Below, one piece after another: positions 27,791 through 33,871 of a stretch of DNA of 33,871 bases; position 1 is the stretch's first letter; every line of letters starts with the position of its first letter. The notes below the pieces were generated by a model. The model was not told the DNA's origin, made no database searches, and saw only the letters and a program-made list of their open reading frames with translations. The translations under genes and the position numbers were made by a program. The stretch comes from a virus: positions 1-33,871 of IMG/VR virus record IMGVR_UViG_3300023179_000006; one strand, 5' to 3'.

Positions 27791-29547
27791 CGAATTGTCC
27801 TCCTGTATAGTTTACTTTCCCAAATGTGCCTGCATTGCGGAACGTGCGTGTTCGTTCCGGCAATAGTTCGCCAACCGCCGCGCCGCTGCCATACGTTGTA
27901 CCCTAACTCCCTGCTCATTGCGTCTATTTCTTCGCGTGAATACAACTTGTTTTCCTCAACCAAGAATCGGCAGAAGTCCCGTGAGGTATCGAGCAGCAAC
28001 GGCCCTCCAACATCGGGGTTTTTCCCGTACTTGTACAGTACAAATATCTCCGTATCAAGTCCGCCGCTGTCTGCGATGGAACGCGCCCCGCTGTCCGTGA
28101 TTTTGATTTCGTTTGTAGTCCACTCTATCAGCCTGTTAGCCTGCATCACCTTTAGGATATTCGCCGCTTCCGTGGTGGTTAGCCGTGCGCCCTTTGCCAT
28201 TTCTTCCAGGGTGGCTTTCGGGTTGTCACGAATGACCGCAACAAGCCGAAGTTCAGGGTTGGTTAGTTCGGCGAATGTTTCCGGAAGTTCCTCGAATTCC
28301 TCCGCGCTGCGTCCGTACTTGCGAAAAACCACCTTGTCGGCCTCGTCATCCCATCCGAAAGGGTTTTGAGCAGACATGGCCACGGGCTGTTCTGTCTTTA
28401 ATCCGAGGCTTTCGCGCACCTCATCACGGGTCATGATTCCGGATGTGAACAGCTGAACACCGTCTTCGCCTGCAGGTTCGGCAGCAATGGTGTAAAGTTC
28501 GCCTTCCTGCCCTGTTGCGTTGAACATGGTCGTTAGCACTTTGTCCATTTGCGTTCTTTTCGGCGCAACGTATGCACGGTCAAACACTTCATAGGCCTGT
28601 TTCAGTTCATTGCGTCCCCCAAGTTCCCCGGCCACGCGCACGCCGAACAGCATCGGCGATGTAACGCGGTGAGCATAAAAGATGTTATCCCGAACGGTTT
28701 CCGAAAGTTGAAGATATTGCTTATCGAAGTCCCCCGGCATTAAGTCCACGACCTGAAGCGGGTCTTCGCCCTTTTCCATCCAACTGATTAGAACACCGTT
28801 TGCGTTTTCCGTTCCGGTGGTGTTGGCTTTAAATTTTCGGTCGAACTCTGCTTTGATGTCTTCGGTCGGTTCACCTTTGAATATCTGGATGATTTTTCCG
28901 AGCGAAAAACCGTTTGAAATGTTGTTATAATGAAAATCAGAAATCTTGGTATCAATTTCAATATATGTCCGCGCCGGGTACCAATCCGGCAAGGGATAAA
29001 CGCCTTCGCCTGCCCGGTATTGTTTGAACCATAACACCTGAGTGCCTCCGGGTTTTTCTAAGTCAAACGCGGGAAATTCTAACCTGTCTTCGCGCTTGTC
29101 GTTCCAGTCATCGCTGTACCACACCTTCGAAGCATCTTTGTTTACCCTGCATTTATCAAAAGGTAGGTGGTACCAGTACAAAACCCGCGTTCCGGGCGCG
29201 TTCCAGATGGCCTGAAAAGCGAAGCCGCCGAAGTTTTCCAAATCCATCGCCGCCTTATACTTGATGTCCTGCCATGATTCGTAAGGGTTCGCGTAGTCGA
29301 GGGCTTTCTGTGCGCCTACTTTTTCGCCGACCGTGCCTTCCACCTTTACCGCCGTTTCCTTCCCGGCAATGAAGTGCGCCTTTTGTGTTACGATTGCATT
29401 GTGCAGGGAACTGCTGTTGTACAGGTCAAGTATAACCGCCGGGAAGTTATTACGCTGCCCGTATTCGTACCATTCCTGACCGCGTGCCTCTTTGAACTTA
29501 GGCGGGGGCTGAACTGCGAAGTTTATGCGCTGGAATTCTACTTTCAT
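27787..29547 (-). CDS. Portal protein with C-terminal winged-helix extension
   Basis: This 586-residue protein has a portal-like body (about 1-400). It holds FPAVILDLYNSSSLHNAIVT near the start, AMDLENFGGFAFQAIW in the clip/wing region and VTSPMLFGVRVAGELGGRN near 300, typical of Bacteroidota portal proteins. Residues about 425-500 look like a winged-helix domain (RLVAVIRDNPKATLEEMAKGARLTTTEAANILK, key residues only). The last 70 (FCRFLVEENKLYSREEIDAMS to CRHIWESKLYRR) match a short terminal module seen at the end of phage portal or minor head proteins. It forms the dodecameric DNA gate. It overlaps neighbours by ATGA on both sides. Confidence 0.85.
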   Translation of the reverse strand: MKVEFQRINFAVQPPPKFKEARGQEWYEYGQRNNFPAVILDLYNSSSLHNAIVTQKAHFIAGKETAVKVEGTVGEKVGAQKALDYANPYESWQDIKYKAAMDLENFGGFAFQAIWNAPGTRVLYWYHLPFDKCRVNKDASKVWYSDDWNDKREDRLEFPAFDLEKPGGTQVLWFKQYRAGEGVYPLPDWYPARTYIEIDTKISDFHYNNISNGFSLGKIIQIFKGEPTEDIKAEFDRKFKANTTGTENANGVLISWMEKGEDPLQVVDLMPGDFDKQYLQLSETVRDNIFYAHRVTSPMLFGVRVAGELGGRNELKQAYEVFDRAYVAPKRTQMDKVLTTMFNATGQEGELYTIAAEPAGEDGVQLFTSGIMTRDEVRESLGLKTEQPVAMSAQNPFGWDDEADKVVFRKYGRSAEEFEELPETFAELTNPELRLVAVIRDNPKATLEEMAKGARLTTTEAANILKVMQANRLIEWTTNEIKITDSGARSIADSGGLDTEIFVLYKYGKNPDVGGPLLLDTSRDFCRFLVEENKLYSREEIDAMSRELGYNVWQRRGGWRTIAGTNTHVPQCRHIWESKLYRRTIR

Positions 29548-29858
29548 TTTATCTTTAATACGCCCGTTTCCACGGACTGGTTAGCAAGTGTTGGGTCTGT
29601 GTTGCTGCTGCTTGACTGAGCGTAAATCGTGTATTCATACTCGCCTTTCGCCCATGCTCCGCTTTGTGCCGTGCTGATGTTGAATTGATTATAGCGAGTT
29701 GGGAAGCTGCTCAAATCCGTCACCAATAAGTTGTAAGTTATTGACCTGTCCTCACGGTTGTTCAGCGATAGCAGGAAGTAATAAGGCGGGTTTAACGTTA
29801 CCTTTTCAGTTGCCGTAACGTATATGCTGCTTAATTGCGATGTGTCAATGATGAGCAT
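29544..29858 (-). CDS. Small beta-rich structural protein, first gene of a late operon
   Basis: This 104-residue protein starts MLIIDTSQLSSIYVTATEK and is all-beta, with YYFLLSLNNREDRSITYNLL and GEYEYTIYAQSSSS. It has no signal peptide or metal site. It is the first gene of the portal-to-spanin operon, only four bases after the late motif at 29863-29891, and overlaps the portal start by ATGA. A small virion protein, perhaps a head decoration, connector or tail adaptor, is likely. The exact role is unknown. Confidence 0.6.
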   Translation of the reverse strand: MLIIDTSQLSSIYVTATEKVTLNPPYYFLLSLNNREDRSITYNLLVTDLSSFPTRYNQFNISTAQSGAWAKGEYEYTIYAQSSSSNTDPTLANQSVETGVLKIK

Positions 29859-29862
29859 TCTA

Positions 29863-29891
29863 CCTATAATGTTTTAAGTCCGTTTTTGTCG
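29863..29891 (-). promoter_or_regulatory. Shared late motif, copy 2 (CGACAAAA-N9-AAACATTATAGG)
   Basis: On the minus strand CGACAAAA (29891-29884), 9 bases and AAACATTATAGG (29874-29863) precede the ATG at 29858 by four bases. It is identical in both boxes and spacing to 8554-8582. It fills the 45-base gap between the divergent minus and plus blocks. On the plus strand a TAACTTTG at 29892-29899 could be a minus-7 element for the chaperone gene, but it is too close to the ATG and lacks a minus-33 box. Confidence 0.65.
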
Positions 29892-29903
29892 TAACTTTGA
29901 ACC

Positions 29904-30506
29904 ATGCTTTACCCGAAATCATGGAATGAAGTGAATTTAGCGCAACTTCATGAACTTGACCTGCTCCGGCAGCGCACCGACCTTGACCCCGAGGAAATCA
30001 TGAATCAGGTACTTGCGGTGCTTTCTAACGAACACATCGAAGAAATCGAAAAGCAGCCGCACACCGAGCGCATAGCGGCGTATCGAAAGTTGACCTTCCT
30101 TAATGAATATCCGGCGAAGAAGCCAAAGCGCAGGCGGTTCAAGTTGGGGGGAAAGTGGTATCGAATTGTCACCAACCCTGCCGAGGTTTCAGCAGGGGAA
30201 TACGCCACTTTGCAAGTGGTGGCAGCCGATGGTAAGTTTATTGAAAATATGCACCAAGTCATTGCCTGCCTGATGATTGAGCAGGAAAGAAAGTGGTTCA
30301 GGTGGAAAGACGTTCGGTATGATAAATCACGCAGTGCGCAGGAATTTCAGCGTAAAGCGCAATTAGTCAGTCAAAAGATGCCCGTTGGGCAGGCATATCC
30401 GTACGCGCTTTTTTTTTCGAATCTCTTGCCCGAATTGTTGAAAGTTTCCCTAACCTTTTTCCAGCAGCAGGAGAAGAGGTTGAGGAAAAAGGCGATGACT
30501 GGTTAG
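29904..30506 (+). CDS. Tail assembly chaperone-like protein, short form (0 frame)
   Basis: This 200-residue protein starts MLYPKSWNEVNLAQLHELD. It has a helical N-terminal half (DPEEIMNQVLAVLSNEHIEE), a basic strand region (KPKRRRFKLGGKWYRIV) and a helical C-terminal part. This is the pattern of tail assembly chaperones of Bacteroidota phages. These bind the tape measure protein while the tail tube grows. Unlike the usual order, it is not upstream of the tape measure gene but on the opposite strand, ahead of the methylase and terminase. Near its end is a run of nine T, and a longer form is made if ribosomes shift there. The family call is from pattern and the frameshift design. Confidence 0.6.
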   Translation: MLYPKSWNEVNLAQLHELDLLRQRTDLDPEEIMNQVLAVLSNEHIEEIEKQPHTERIAAYRKLTFLNEYPAKKPKRRRFKLGGKWYRIVTNPAEVSAGEYATLQVVAADGKFIENMHQVIACLMIEQERKWFRWKDVRYDKSRSAQEFQRKAQLVSQKMPVGQAYPYALFFSNLLPELLKVSLTFFQQQEKRLRKKAMTG

Positions 30507-30697
30507 CAATGTTCTACAGGATGGCAGGGAAAGACCTCACAAAAATGGATGCCGTCATGGAAATGCCGCTGATGGAGTTCTTCAACTACGCTGCCATGCT
30601 GAAGACGATGGACAAAGAACGCGCCGACAGGCTGAACAAGGCAAGCAAGTTGAGTTATGAGGCGTACATGAGTGCATTAATGGGGGAATTGATATGA
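29904..30697 (+). CDS. Tail assembly chaperone-like protein, long form by -1 frameshift
   Basis: At the T run (30409-30417) the 0 frame reads CTT TTT TTT TCG. A slip back by one base on T TTT TTT (30410-30416) continues with TTC GAA TCT, which stays open to the stop at 30695-30697. The product has 171 residues from the 0 frame and 93 from the -1 frame, 264 in total. The -1 part reads FESLARIVESFPNLFPAAG, has an acidic turn (EEVEEKGDDW) and then MFYRMAGKDLTKMDAVMEM, a helical protein with sensible composition. The classical G/GT design of siphophage chaperones is the same. The alternative is one extra or missing T in the assembly, in which case the 264-residue protein is simply the gene. Confidence 0.65.
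30409..30417 (+). promoter_or_regulatory. Poly-T slippery site for -1 frameshifting
   Basis: Nine consecutive T give a T TTT TTT heptamer in the 0 frame. A GC-containing region follows, but I see no strong hairpin within the first 10 bases. The site sits 30 codons before the 0-frame stop, and the -1 frame is open across it and beyond. Confidence 0.65.
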
Positions 30698-31320
30698 CAC
30701 AAAGCACCGTAACACACGAAGACTGCATGGAAGTCATGGCGCGATACCCTGACAAGTATTTCGATTTGGCCGTGGTAGACCCGCCGTATGGTATTGAAAC
30801 AAGGGGTAATGCTCAAGATAGATTCAGGGGAAATATGCAACTAAAAAGCGTAAACGATATGAAGCCAAACGAAAGATATTTTAAAGAACTTTTTAGGGTT
30901 AGTAAAAATCAAATAATTTGGGGATATAATTGGCTTAGTGATATGTTGCCAATGTGCAGAGAATTTATTTTTTGGTATAAAGAACAACCTGTGATTACTT
31001 TTGCTGATGGAGAACTTGCGTGGACTTCTTTTCAAAAGACAGCAAAATGTTTTTATTATCCATATTACAAGGCAACCATAAGTAATAAGGGACAAAAAAT
31101 ACACCCCACTCAAAAGCCCGTTGCGCTTTACGACTGGATTTTCAAGAACTACGCAAAGGAAGGTGATAAGATACTCGACACGCACCTCGGCAGTGGGTCA
31201 AGCCGCATAAGCGCGTGGAAGGCGGGGCTGGATTTCACCGCCTGCGAACTTGACGCGGATTATTTCGCCGCACAGGAAAAGCGATTTAAAGAATTTACGG
31301 CGCAAATAAGGATGTTCTAA
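30694..31320 (+). CDS. DNA amino-methyltransferase (N6-adenine or N4-cytosine, DPPY type)
   Basis: This 208-residue protein has DPPYGIE (29-35), the catalytic D/N-P-P-Y motif, ahead of ILDTHLGSGSS near 166-176, the SAM-binding motif I. That order marks the beta class. IHPTQKPVALYDW before it is typical for the class. It would methylate adenine N6 or cytosine N4 and may shield phage DNA. The centre (30841-31080) has about 31 percent G+C by my count, against 52 and 63 percent in flanking lines, so the target-recognition part was probably swapped in. It overlaps the chaperone by ATGA and the terminase by TAATG. Confidence 0.85.
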   Translation: MTQSTVTHEDCMEVMARYPDKYFDLAVVDPPYGIETRGNAQDRFRGNMQLKSVNDMKPNERYFKELFRVSKNQIIWGYNWLSDMLPMCREFIFWYKEQPVITFADGELAWTSFQKTAKCFYYPYYKATISNKGQKIHPTQKPVALYDWIFKNYAKEGDKILDTHLGSGSSRISAWKAGLDFTACELDADYFAAQEKRFKEFTAQIRMF

Positions 31321-32504
31321 TGAAAATCAAGTATAACCGCCCACCCCTTGCACCGTATCAAATCGCTATCCTCGACAGCACGGCCCGTTACACCGTCACC
31401 GCTGCCAGCACCAAGGCCGGGAAGACCGCTTCGCATATTGTCTGGCTGTTTGAAAAGGCCTTGCAGGGCAAAAAGGGGCAGTCTTTCTGGTGGGTTGCGC
31501 CTGTTTACGGGCAGGGAGAAATAGCCTTCCGAAGGTTTAAACAGCAATGTTCCGAAAGGTTGTTCGATGCGAACGAAAGTAAACTCCGATTGACCTTGCC
31601 CACAGGCGCAATGATTGAATTTAAGTCTGCCGAAAAGCCAGACAATCTTTACGGCGACGACGTTTACGCAGCCGTGTTTGATGAGTTTACCCGCGCCCGT
31701 GAGGAGGCATGGTTTGCTTTGCGTTCCACCCTCACCAAAACCCGAGGGCAATGCAAACTTATCGGAAACGTGAAGGGCAAAAAGAACTGGGGCTATCGTT
31801 TAGCAGAACGCGCACGACAGGGTGAGGAGAATTATGAGTTTCACAAAATCACCGCGTGGGACGCGGTGGCAGCAGGTATTCTGGAACGCGAGGAAGTCGA
31901 ACAGGCGGAACGCGACCTTCCCGCGCACGTCTTCAAGGAGTTGTACCTTGCCGAACCTGCCGATGATGATTCAAACCCCTTTGGATTAGATCATATCCGC
32001 GCCTGCATCGAACCTCTGGCAGCCGGCCCGGTAGAGTGGTTCGGCATCGACCTTGCAAAAAGCCGTGACTGGACGGTTATCATTGGACTGAATCAGTCCA
32101 AAAAGGTAGCCTTCTTTGAGCGTTTCCGGTTAGACTGGAAGGCAACACGCGACACCGTGCAGCGGATTGTCGGGCGCACCCCTGCCGTCATTGACAGCAC
32201 CGGAGTAGGCGACCCGATAGTTGAAGACTTGCAGCGGGTCTGCCCTCGGATTCAGGGCTTCAAATACACATCGATTTCTAAGCAGCAAATCATGGAAGAC
32301 TTGGCCGGGGCAATACATGGCCGGGAAATTGTGTTCCCTGACGGGCCGATAGTGGATGAGCTGATGAACTTTGAATGGACACACACGCGCACGGGCATAA
32401 GTTACAACGCGCCTGAAGGGCTGCACGATGACTGCGTTAACGGGTTGGCTTTGGCCCTGCATTGCTCACGGGTAAATAAAAAAGGGCTATTTCTACTCAC
32501 ATGA
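31320..32504 (+). CDS. terL: Terminase large subunit
   Basis: This 394-residue protein has an ATPase domain with Walker A at about 28-37 (AASTKAGKTA) and Walker B ending in DE (VYAAVFDEF, 121-122). The RNase H-like nuclease domain has GIDLAKSRDW (D244), VIDSTGVGD (D292, and D298) and LHDDCVNGLALAL near 370, the three acidic clusters. It pumps and cuts DNA during packaging. The small partner is on the other strand at 11742-12140. It overlaps the methylase by TAATG and is followed by the sigma-like gene with a four-base overlap. Length is at the short end for the family but motifs are complete. Confidence 0.93.
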   Translation: MKIKYNRPPLAPYQIAILDSTARYTVTAASTKAGKTASHIVWLFEKALQGKKGQSFWWVAPVYGQGEIAFRRFKQQCSERLFDANESKLRLTLPTGAMIEFKSAEKPDNLYGDDVYAAVFDEFTRAREEAWFALRSTLTKTRGQCKLIGNVKGKKNWGYRLAERARQGEENYEFHKITAWDAVAAGILEREEVEQAERDLPAHVFKELYLAEPADDDSNPFGLDHIRACIEPLAAGPVEWFGIDLAKSRDWTVIIGLNQSKKVAFFERFRLDWKATRDTVQRIVGRTPAVIDSTGVGDPIVEDLQRVCPRIQGFKYTSISKQQIMEDLAGAIHGREIVFPDGPIVDELMNFEWTHTRTGISYNAPEGLHDDCVNGLALALHCSRVNKKGLFLLT

Positions 32505-32992
32505 AAACACCAACTGAAATACTCGCCTCCGAAGCATGGCCGGAAATGGTTTGCAAGAAATACTCCCCCGCGCATTGGAAGGATTTGCAGCAGGAATTAT
32601 TTCTGATGATAGCCACGGAACTGAGCGAAAAGGCAGGCAGGGCATTGCAGGCAGGGTATTTCGAGTTTTTTTATATCCGGTGCGCTGCGAACCTTGCCGC
32701 GCCCGGTGGCAGGATTGGCAAAATCAACATCGGCACGGATAGTTTGGATGAGTGGGATATTGCGGAGGAAGACGACGAATGGAGGGAAAGGAAGGAAGCA
32801 GACGTTCAGGAAAAGTTAGACGCGATTGCAGCGGTGGAACGGTCTGAGGGGTGGTACGAAAACAAGATGATGGAGTTGTACCTATCCGGCATGAGCCGGC
32901 GAAAGATTCACCGATTGACGGGCATTGCACTGAATGAGGTCAGCAGGGTGATTCGGGAATTTAAAGCAAAGTGCAGGGCCGAGTACCTGTAA
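32501..32992 (+). CDS. Sigma-factor-like regulatory protein
   Basis: This 163-residue acidic protein starts MKTPTEILASEAWPEMVCK. KDLQQELFLMIATELSEKA and EFFYIRCAANLA (about 26-62) resemble sigma-70 region 2 as degenerated in Bacteroidota phages. The end has MELYLSGMSRRKIHRLTGIALNEVSRVIREF (key: SGMSRRKIHRLTG), a region 4-like helix-turn-helix. It might bind host RNA polymerase and direct it to the late motif shared by 8554-8582 and 29863-29891. This link is a guess. It could also be a packaging accessory protein, because related genes often sit by the terminase. It overlaps the terminase stop by four bases. Confidence 0.6.
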   Translation: MKTPTEILASEAWPEMVCKKYSPAHWKDLQQELFLMIATELSEKAGRALQAGYFEFFYIRCAANLAAPGGRIGKINIGTDSLDEWDIAEEDDEWRERKEADVQEKLDAIAAVERSEGWYENKMMELYLSGMSRRKIHRLTGIALNEVSRVIREFKAKCRAEYL

Positions 32993-32994
32993 AG

Positions 32995-33023
32995 CAAAAA
33001 GGCCACCCCGAAGGGCAGCCTTT
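32995..33023 (-). terminator. Rho-independent terminator between convergent blocks
   Basis: On the minus strand AAAGGC (33023-33018) pairs with GCCTTT (33003-32998). A two-base mismatch and CCC-TTCG-GGG form the top, a stable UUCG loop. TTTTT follows. It stops leftward transcripts from the tail tube gene, and the hairpin also faces the plus block. It lies in the 62-base gap between the two. Confidence 0.8.
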
Positions 33024-33054
33024 CCACACCATAACAACACAAAACGATTCAAAT

Positions 33055-33570
33055 TTACGATATTCCGAGCGAACTTAAAACACCGCTTTGAACAATTTGT
33101 GGTGGTTCTTTTTCGGAATGCGTAAAGGTCAGGTCGTAGCCTGTCATGTCACCCAAGACAACACCAGTCATGAACGAACCTGCCGTCATGTCCATTCCAC
33201 GCGCAAGTCCCATTGCCCAGTACTGGTCGGCATTTGTTTTCACAATGGAAACCAGACGAGCAACGCTCAGCAACTTCACTTCGTTACGCTTCGCGGTGGA
33301 CAACTTGCGAAGTTTGATGTTTAATTCTGCGCTGTTGAACACAGTGCCATTTTCCACGCTGGGCGTGATGGTGTTGGTGAAACTTGCGCTGTCTTTCGGC
33401 AATTCGTACTTGAAGAACGACTTACCCCCGGTGAGGGTTAGTGCGCTCACTTCGCCAGAGGCTGAAGTGTAGGATGAAACGGCTTCGTATTCCAGAAGCC
33501 ATATTTTGTCTACGCCACCTACGCTGTCTTTGCAGTCGTGGCTGAATCCGGTTGTTAAAATGCAACTCAT
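33055..33570 (-). CDS. Major tail tube protein (probable)
   Basis: This 171-residue protein starts MSCILTTGFSHDCKDSVGG. It is beta-rich, with VDKIWLLEYEAVSSYTSASG and TNTITPSVENGTVFNSAE. The DCKDSVGGVDKIW start is typical of tail tube or major tail proteins of Bacteroidota siphophages, in which many copies stack around the tape measure. It is the last gene of the capsid operon, behind the 33599-33620 hairpin, and is followed by a terminator. The assignment is by resemblance and position, not by a proven motif. Confidence 0.65.
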   Translation of the reverse strand: MSCILTTGFSHDCKDSVGGVDKIWLLEYEAVSSYTSASGEVSALTLTGGKSFFKYELPKDSASFTNTITPSVENGTVFNSAELNIKLRKLSTAKRNEVKLLSVARLVSIVKTNADQYWAMGLARGMDMTAGSFMTGVVLGDMTGYDLTFTHSEKEPPQIVQSGVLSSLGIS

Positions 33571-33585
33571 GTCTTTTTCTTTAGG

Positions 33586-33620
33586 GTTTAAAAAGAAAGG
33601 GCGGGCAATTTCACCCGCCC
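33586..33620 (-). terminator. Terminator-like hairpin between capsid and tail tube genes
   Basis: On the minus strand GGGCGGG (33620-33614) pairs with CCCGCCC (33605-33599), loop 8 bases, followed by TTTCTTTTT. A partial block would leave capsid messenger most abundant. The downstream tail tube gene has no promoter that I can see in the remaining gap, so read-through must occur. Confidence 0.75.
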
Positions 33621-33644
33621 CTTCGGTTAATGTTTACCTGTCTG

Positions 33645-33871
33645 TTACAGGCTGAAGTAAACGATTTGAGTGGGGAAAGCAACCTGAACGCCGTATTTGA
33701 ACTCGGCGTTGAAGATTACGTTTTTCTTCACAGGGTCGCTGATGAACTCAAAGTTTTCCTCTTCGCCCACCAGGTCAGTACCAATGAAGTAATTTGACCA
33801 GTAGCTGAAGTGGATTTTGTTGGTTCCGTTCAAGCCGGGCAGACCGTACACCTTCGTTCCGGTGATAGGTT
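33645..33871 (-). CDS. Major capsid protein, C-terminal part (same gene as 1-866)
   Basis: This is the 3' end of the capsid gene that begins at 866. Bases 33745-33871 duplicate 1-127, and the frame agrees across the junction (866 minus 107 is a multiple of three). The last residues are QVAFPTQIVYFSL, then a stop at 33645. Any methionine inside this segment is internal and should not be taken as a start. The terminator-like hairpin 25 bases downstream may lower read-through into the tail tube gene, so that capsid transcripts are most abundant. Confidence 0.8.
   Translation of the reverse strand, partial: PITGTKVYGLPGLNGTNKIHFSYWSNYFIGTDLVGEEENFEFISDPVKKNVIFNAEFKYGVQVAFPTQIVYFSL
33745..33871. 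repeat. 127-bp terminal direct repeat, right copy
   Basis: Identical to bases 1-127. Removing one copy gives a 33744-bp circle in which the capsid gene is intact. The true physical ends of the packaged DNA cannot be read from this. Confidence 0.95.

Noticed and set aside
29892-29899. TAACTTTG as plus-strand promoter for the chaperone gene
   Set aside because: It matches TAnnTTTG, but the ATG is only five bases away and no TTTG lies 19-21 bases upstream, so I did not list it as a promoter.
33586-33644. AAACATTAACC near the capsid stop as a third late motif
   Set aside because: Only 8 of 12 bases match, no CGACAAAA box lies upstream, and it precedes a terminator rather than a gene start.
1-33871. 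Lysogeny module
   Set aside because: I found no integrase, excisionase, repressor or partition gene in any frame, so no temperate call is made.

Overview
This is the essentially complete genome of a tailed double-stranded DNA phage (siphovirus-like Caudoviricetes), given as a circular or terminally redundant contig. The first 127 bases (1-127) are identical to the last 127 (33745-33871), so the unique length is 33744 bp and the major capsid gene runs across the arbitrary break. The host is most likely a Bacteroidota bacterium. Three leftward promoters carry the TAnnTTTG minus-7 element of that phylum, two of them with TTTG 19-20 bases upstream. Ribosome sites of the Shine-Dalgarno type are absent, starts often sit in A-rich sequence, and most structural proteins resemble those of Bacteroidota phages. 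No integrase, excisionase or repressor is visible, so a virulent lifestyle is the simplest reading.

Almost everything is on the minus strand, in three blocks. The first minus block (8838-20158, transcribed leftward) is the early/accessory and replication region. From promoter P1 (20180-20210) it runs through small proteins, a pentapeptide-repeat protein, an ERF annealing protein, a 35-residue membrane peptide and a stand-alone DnaA domain IV. A second promoter (17583-17614) with a structured leader precedes a DUF6291-type protein and a DnaB helicase. Then come a cytosine methyltransferase with a second gene nested inside it, a small membrane protein, two glycosyltransferases, a SAM methyltransferase, an HNH nuclease and the small terminase. 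The block ends with small ORFs behind a third promoter, an aberrant tRNA-like element and a strong terminator (8583-8615).

The second minus block (20292-29858) holds a connector-like protein, portal, further neck or tail proteins, tail fibre, holin, M15 endolysin, a metallophosphoesterase, a PAPS-reductase-like protein and a probable u-spanin. The third minus block begins at 8551 and runs leftward through tail proteins, tape measure, a protease/scaffold and the capsid protein, across the contig break, to the tail tube gene at 33055. The two late blocks start with the same bipartite motif, CGACAAAA, 9 bases, then AAACATTATAGG, directly before the first ATG. It looks like a phage-specific late promoter or operator.

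The only plus-strand block (29904-32992) contains a tail-assembly-chaperone-like gene with a convincing programmed -1 frameshift site (nine T), an amino-methyltransferase with an AT-rich mosaic centre, the large terminase and a sigma-factor-like protein. It converges on the tail tube gene at a hairpin terminator. Genes are packed very tightly: ATGA and TAATG overlaps join most neighbours and helped me pick starts and find two genes below 60 codons.

The observations most worth a second look are the shared late motif and the sigma-like protein that might read it, the poly-T frameshift, the dual-frame coding inside the cytosine methyltransferase, the 134-base tRNA-like element, and the leader RNA with its 38-codon ORF ahead of the replication genes.
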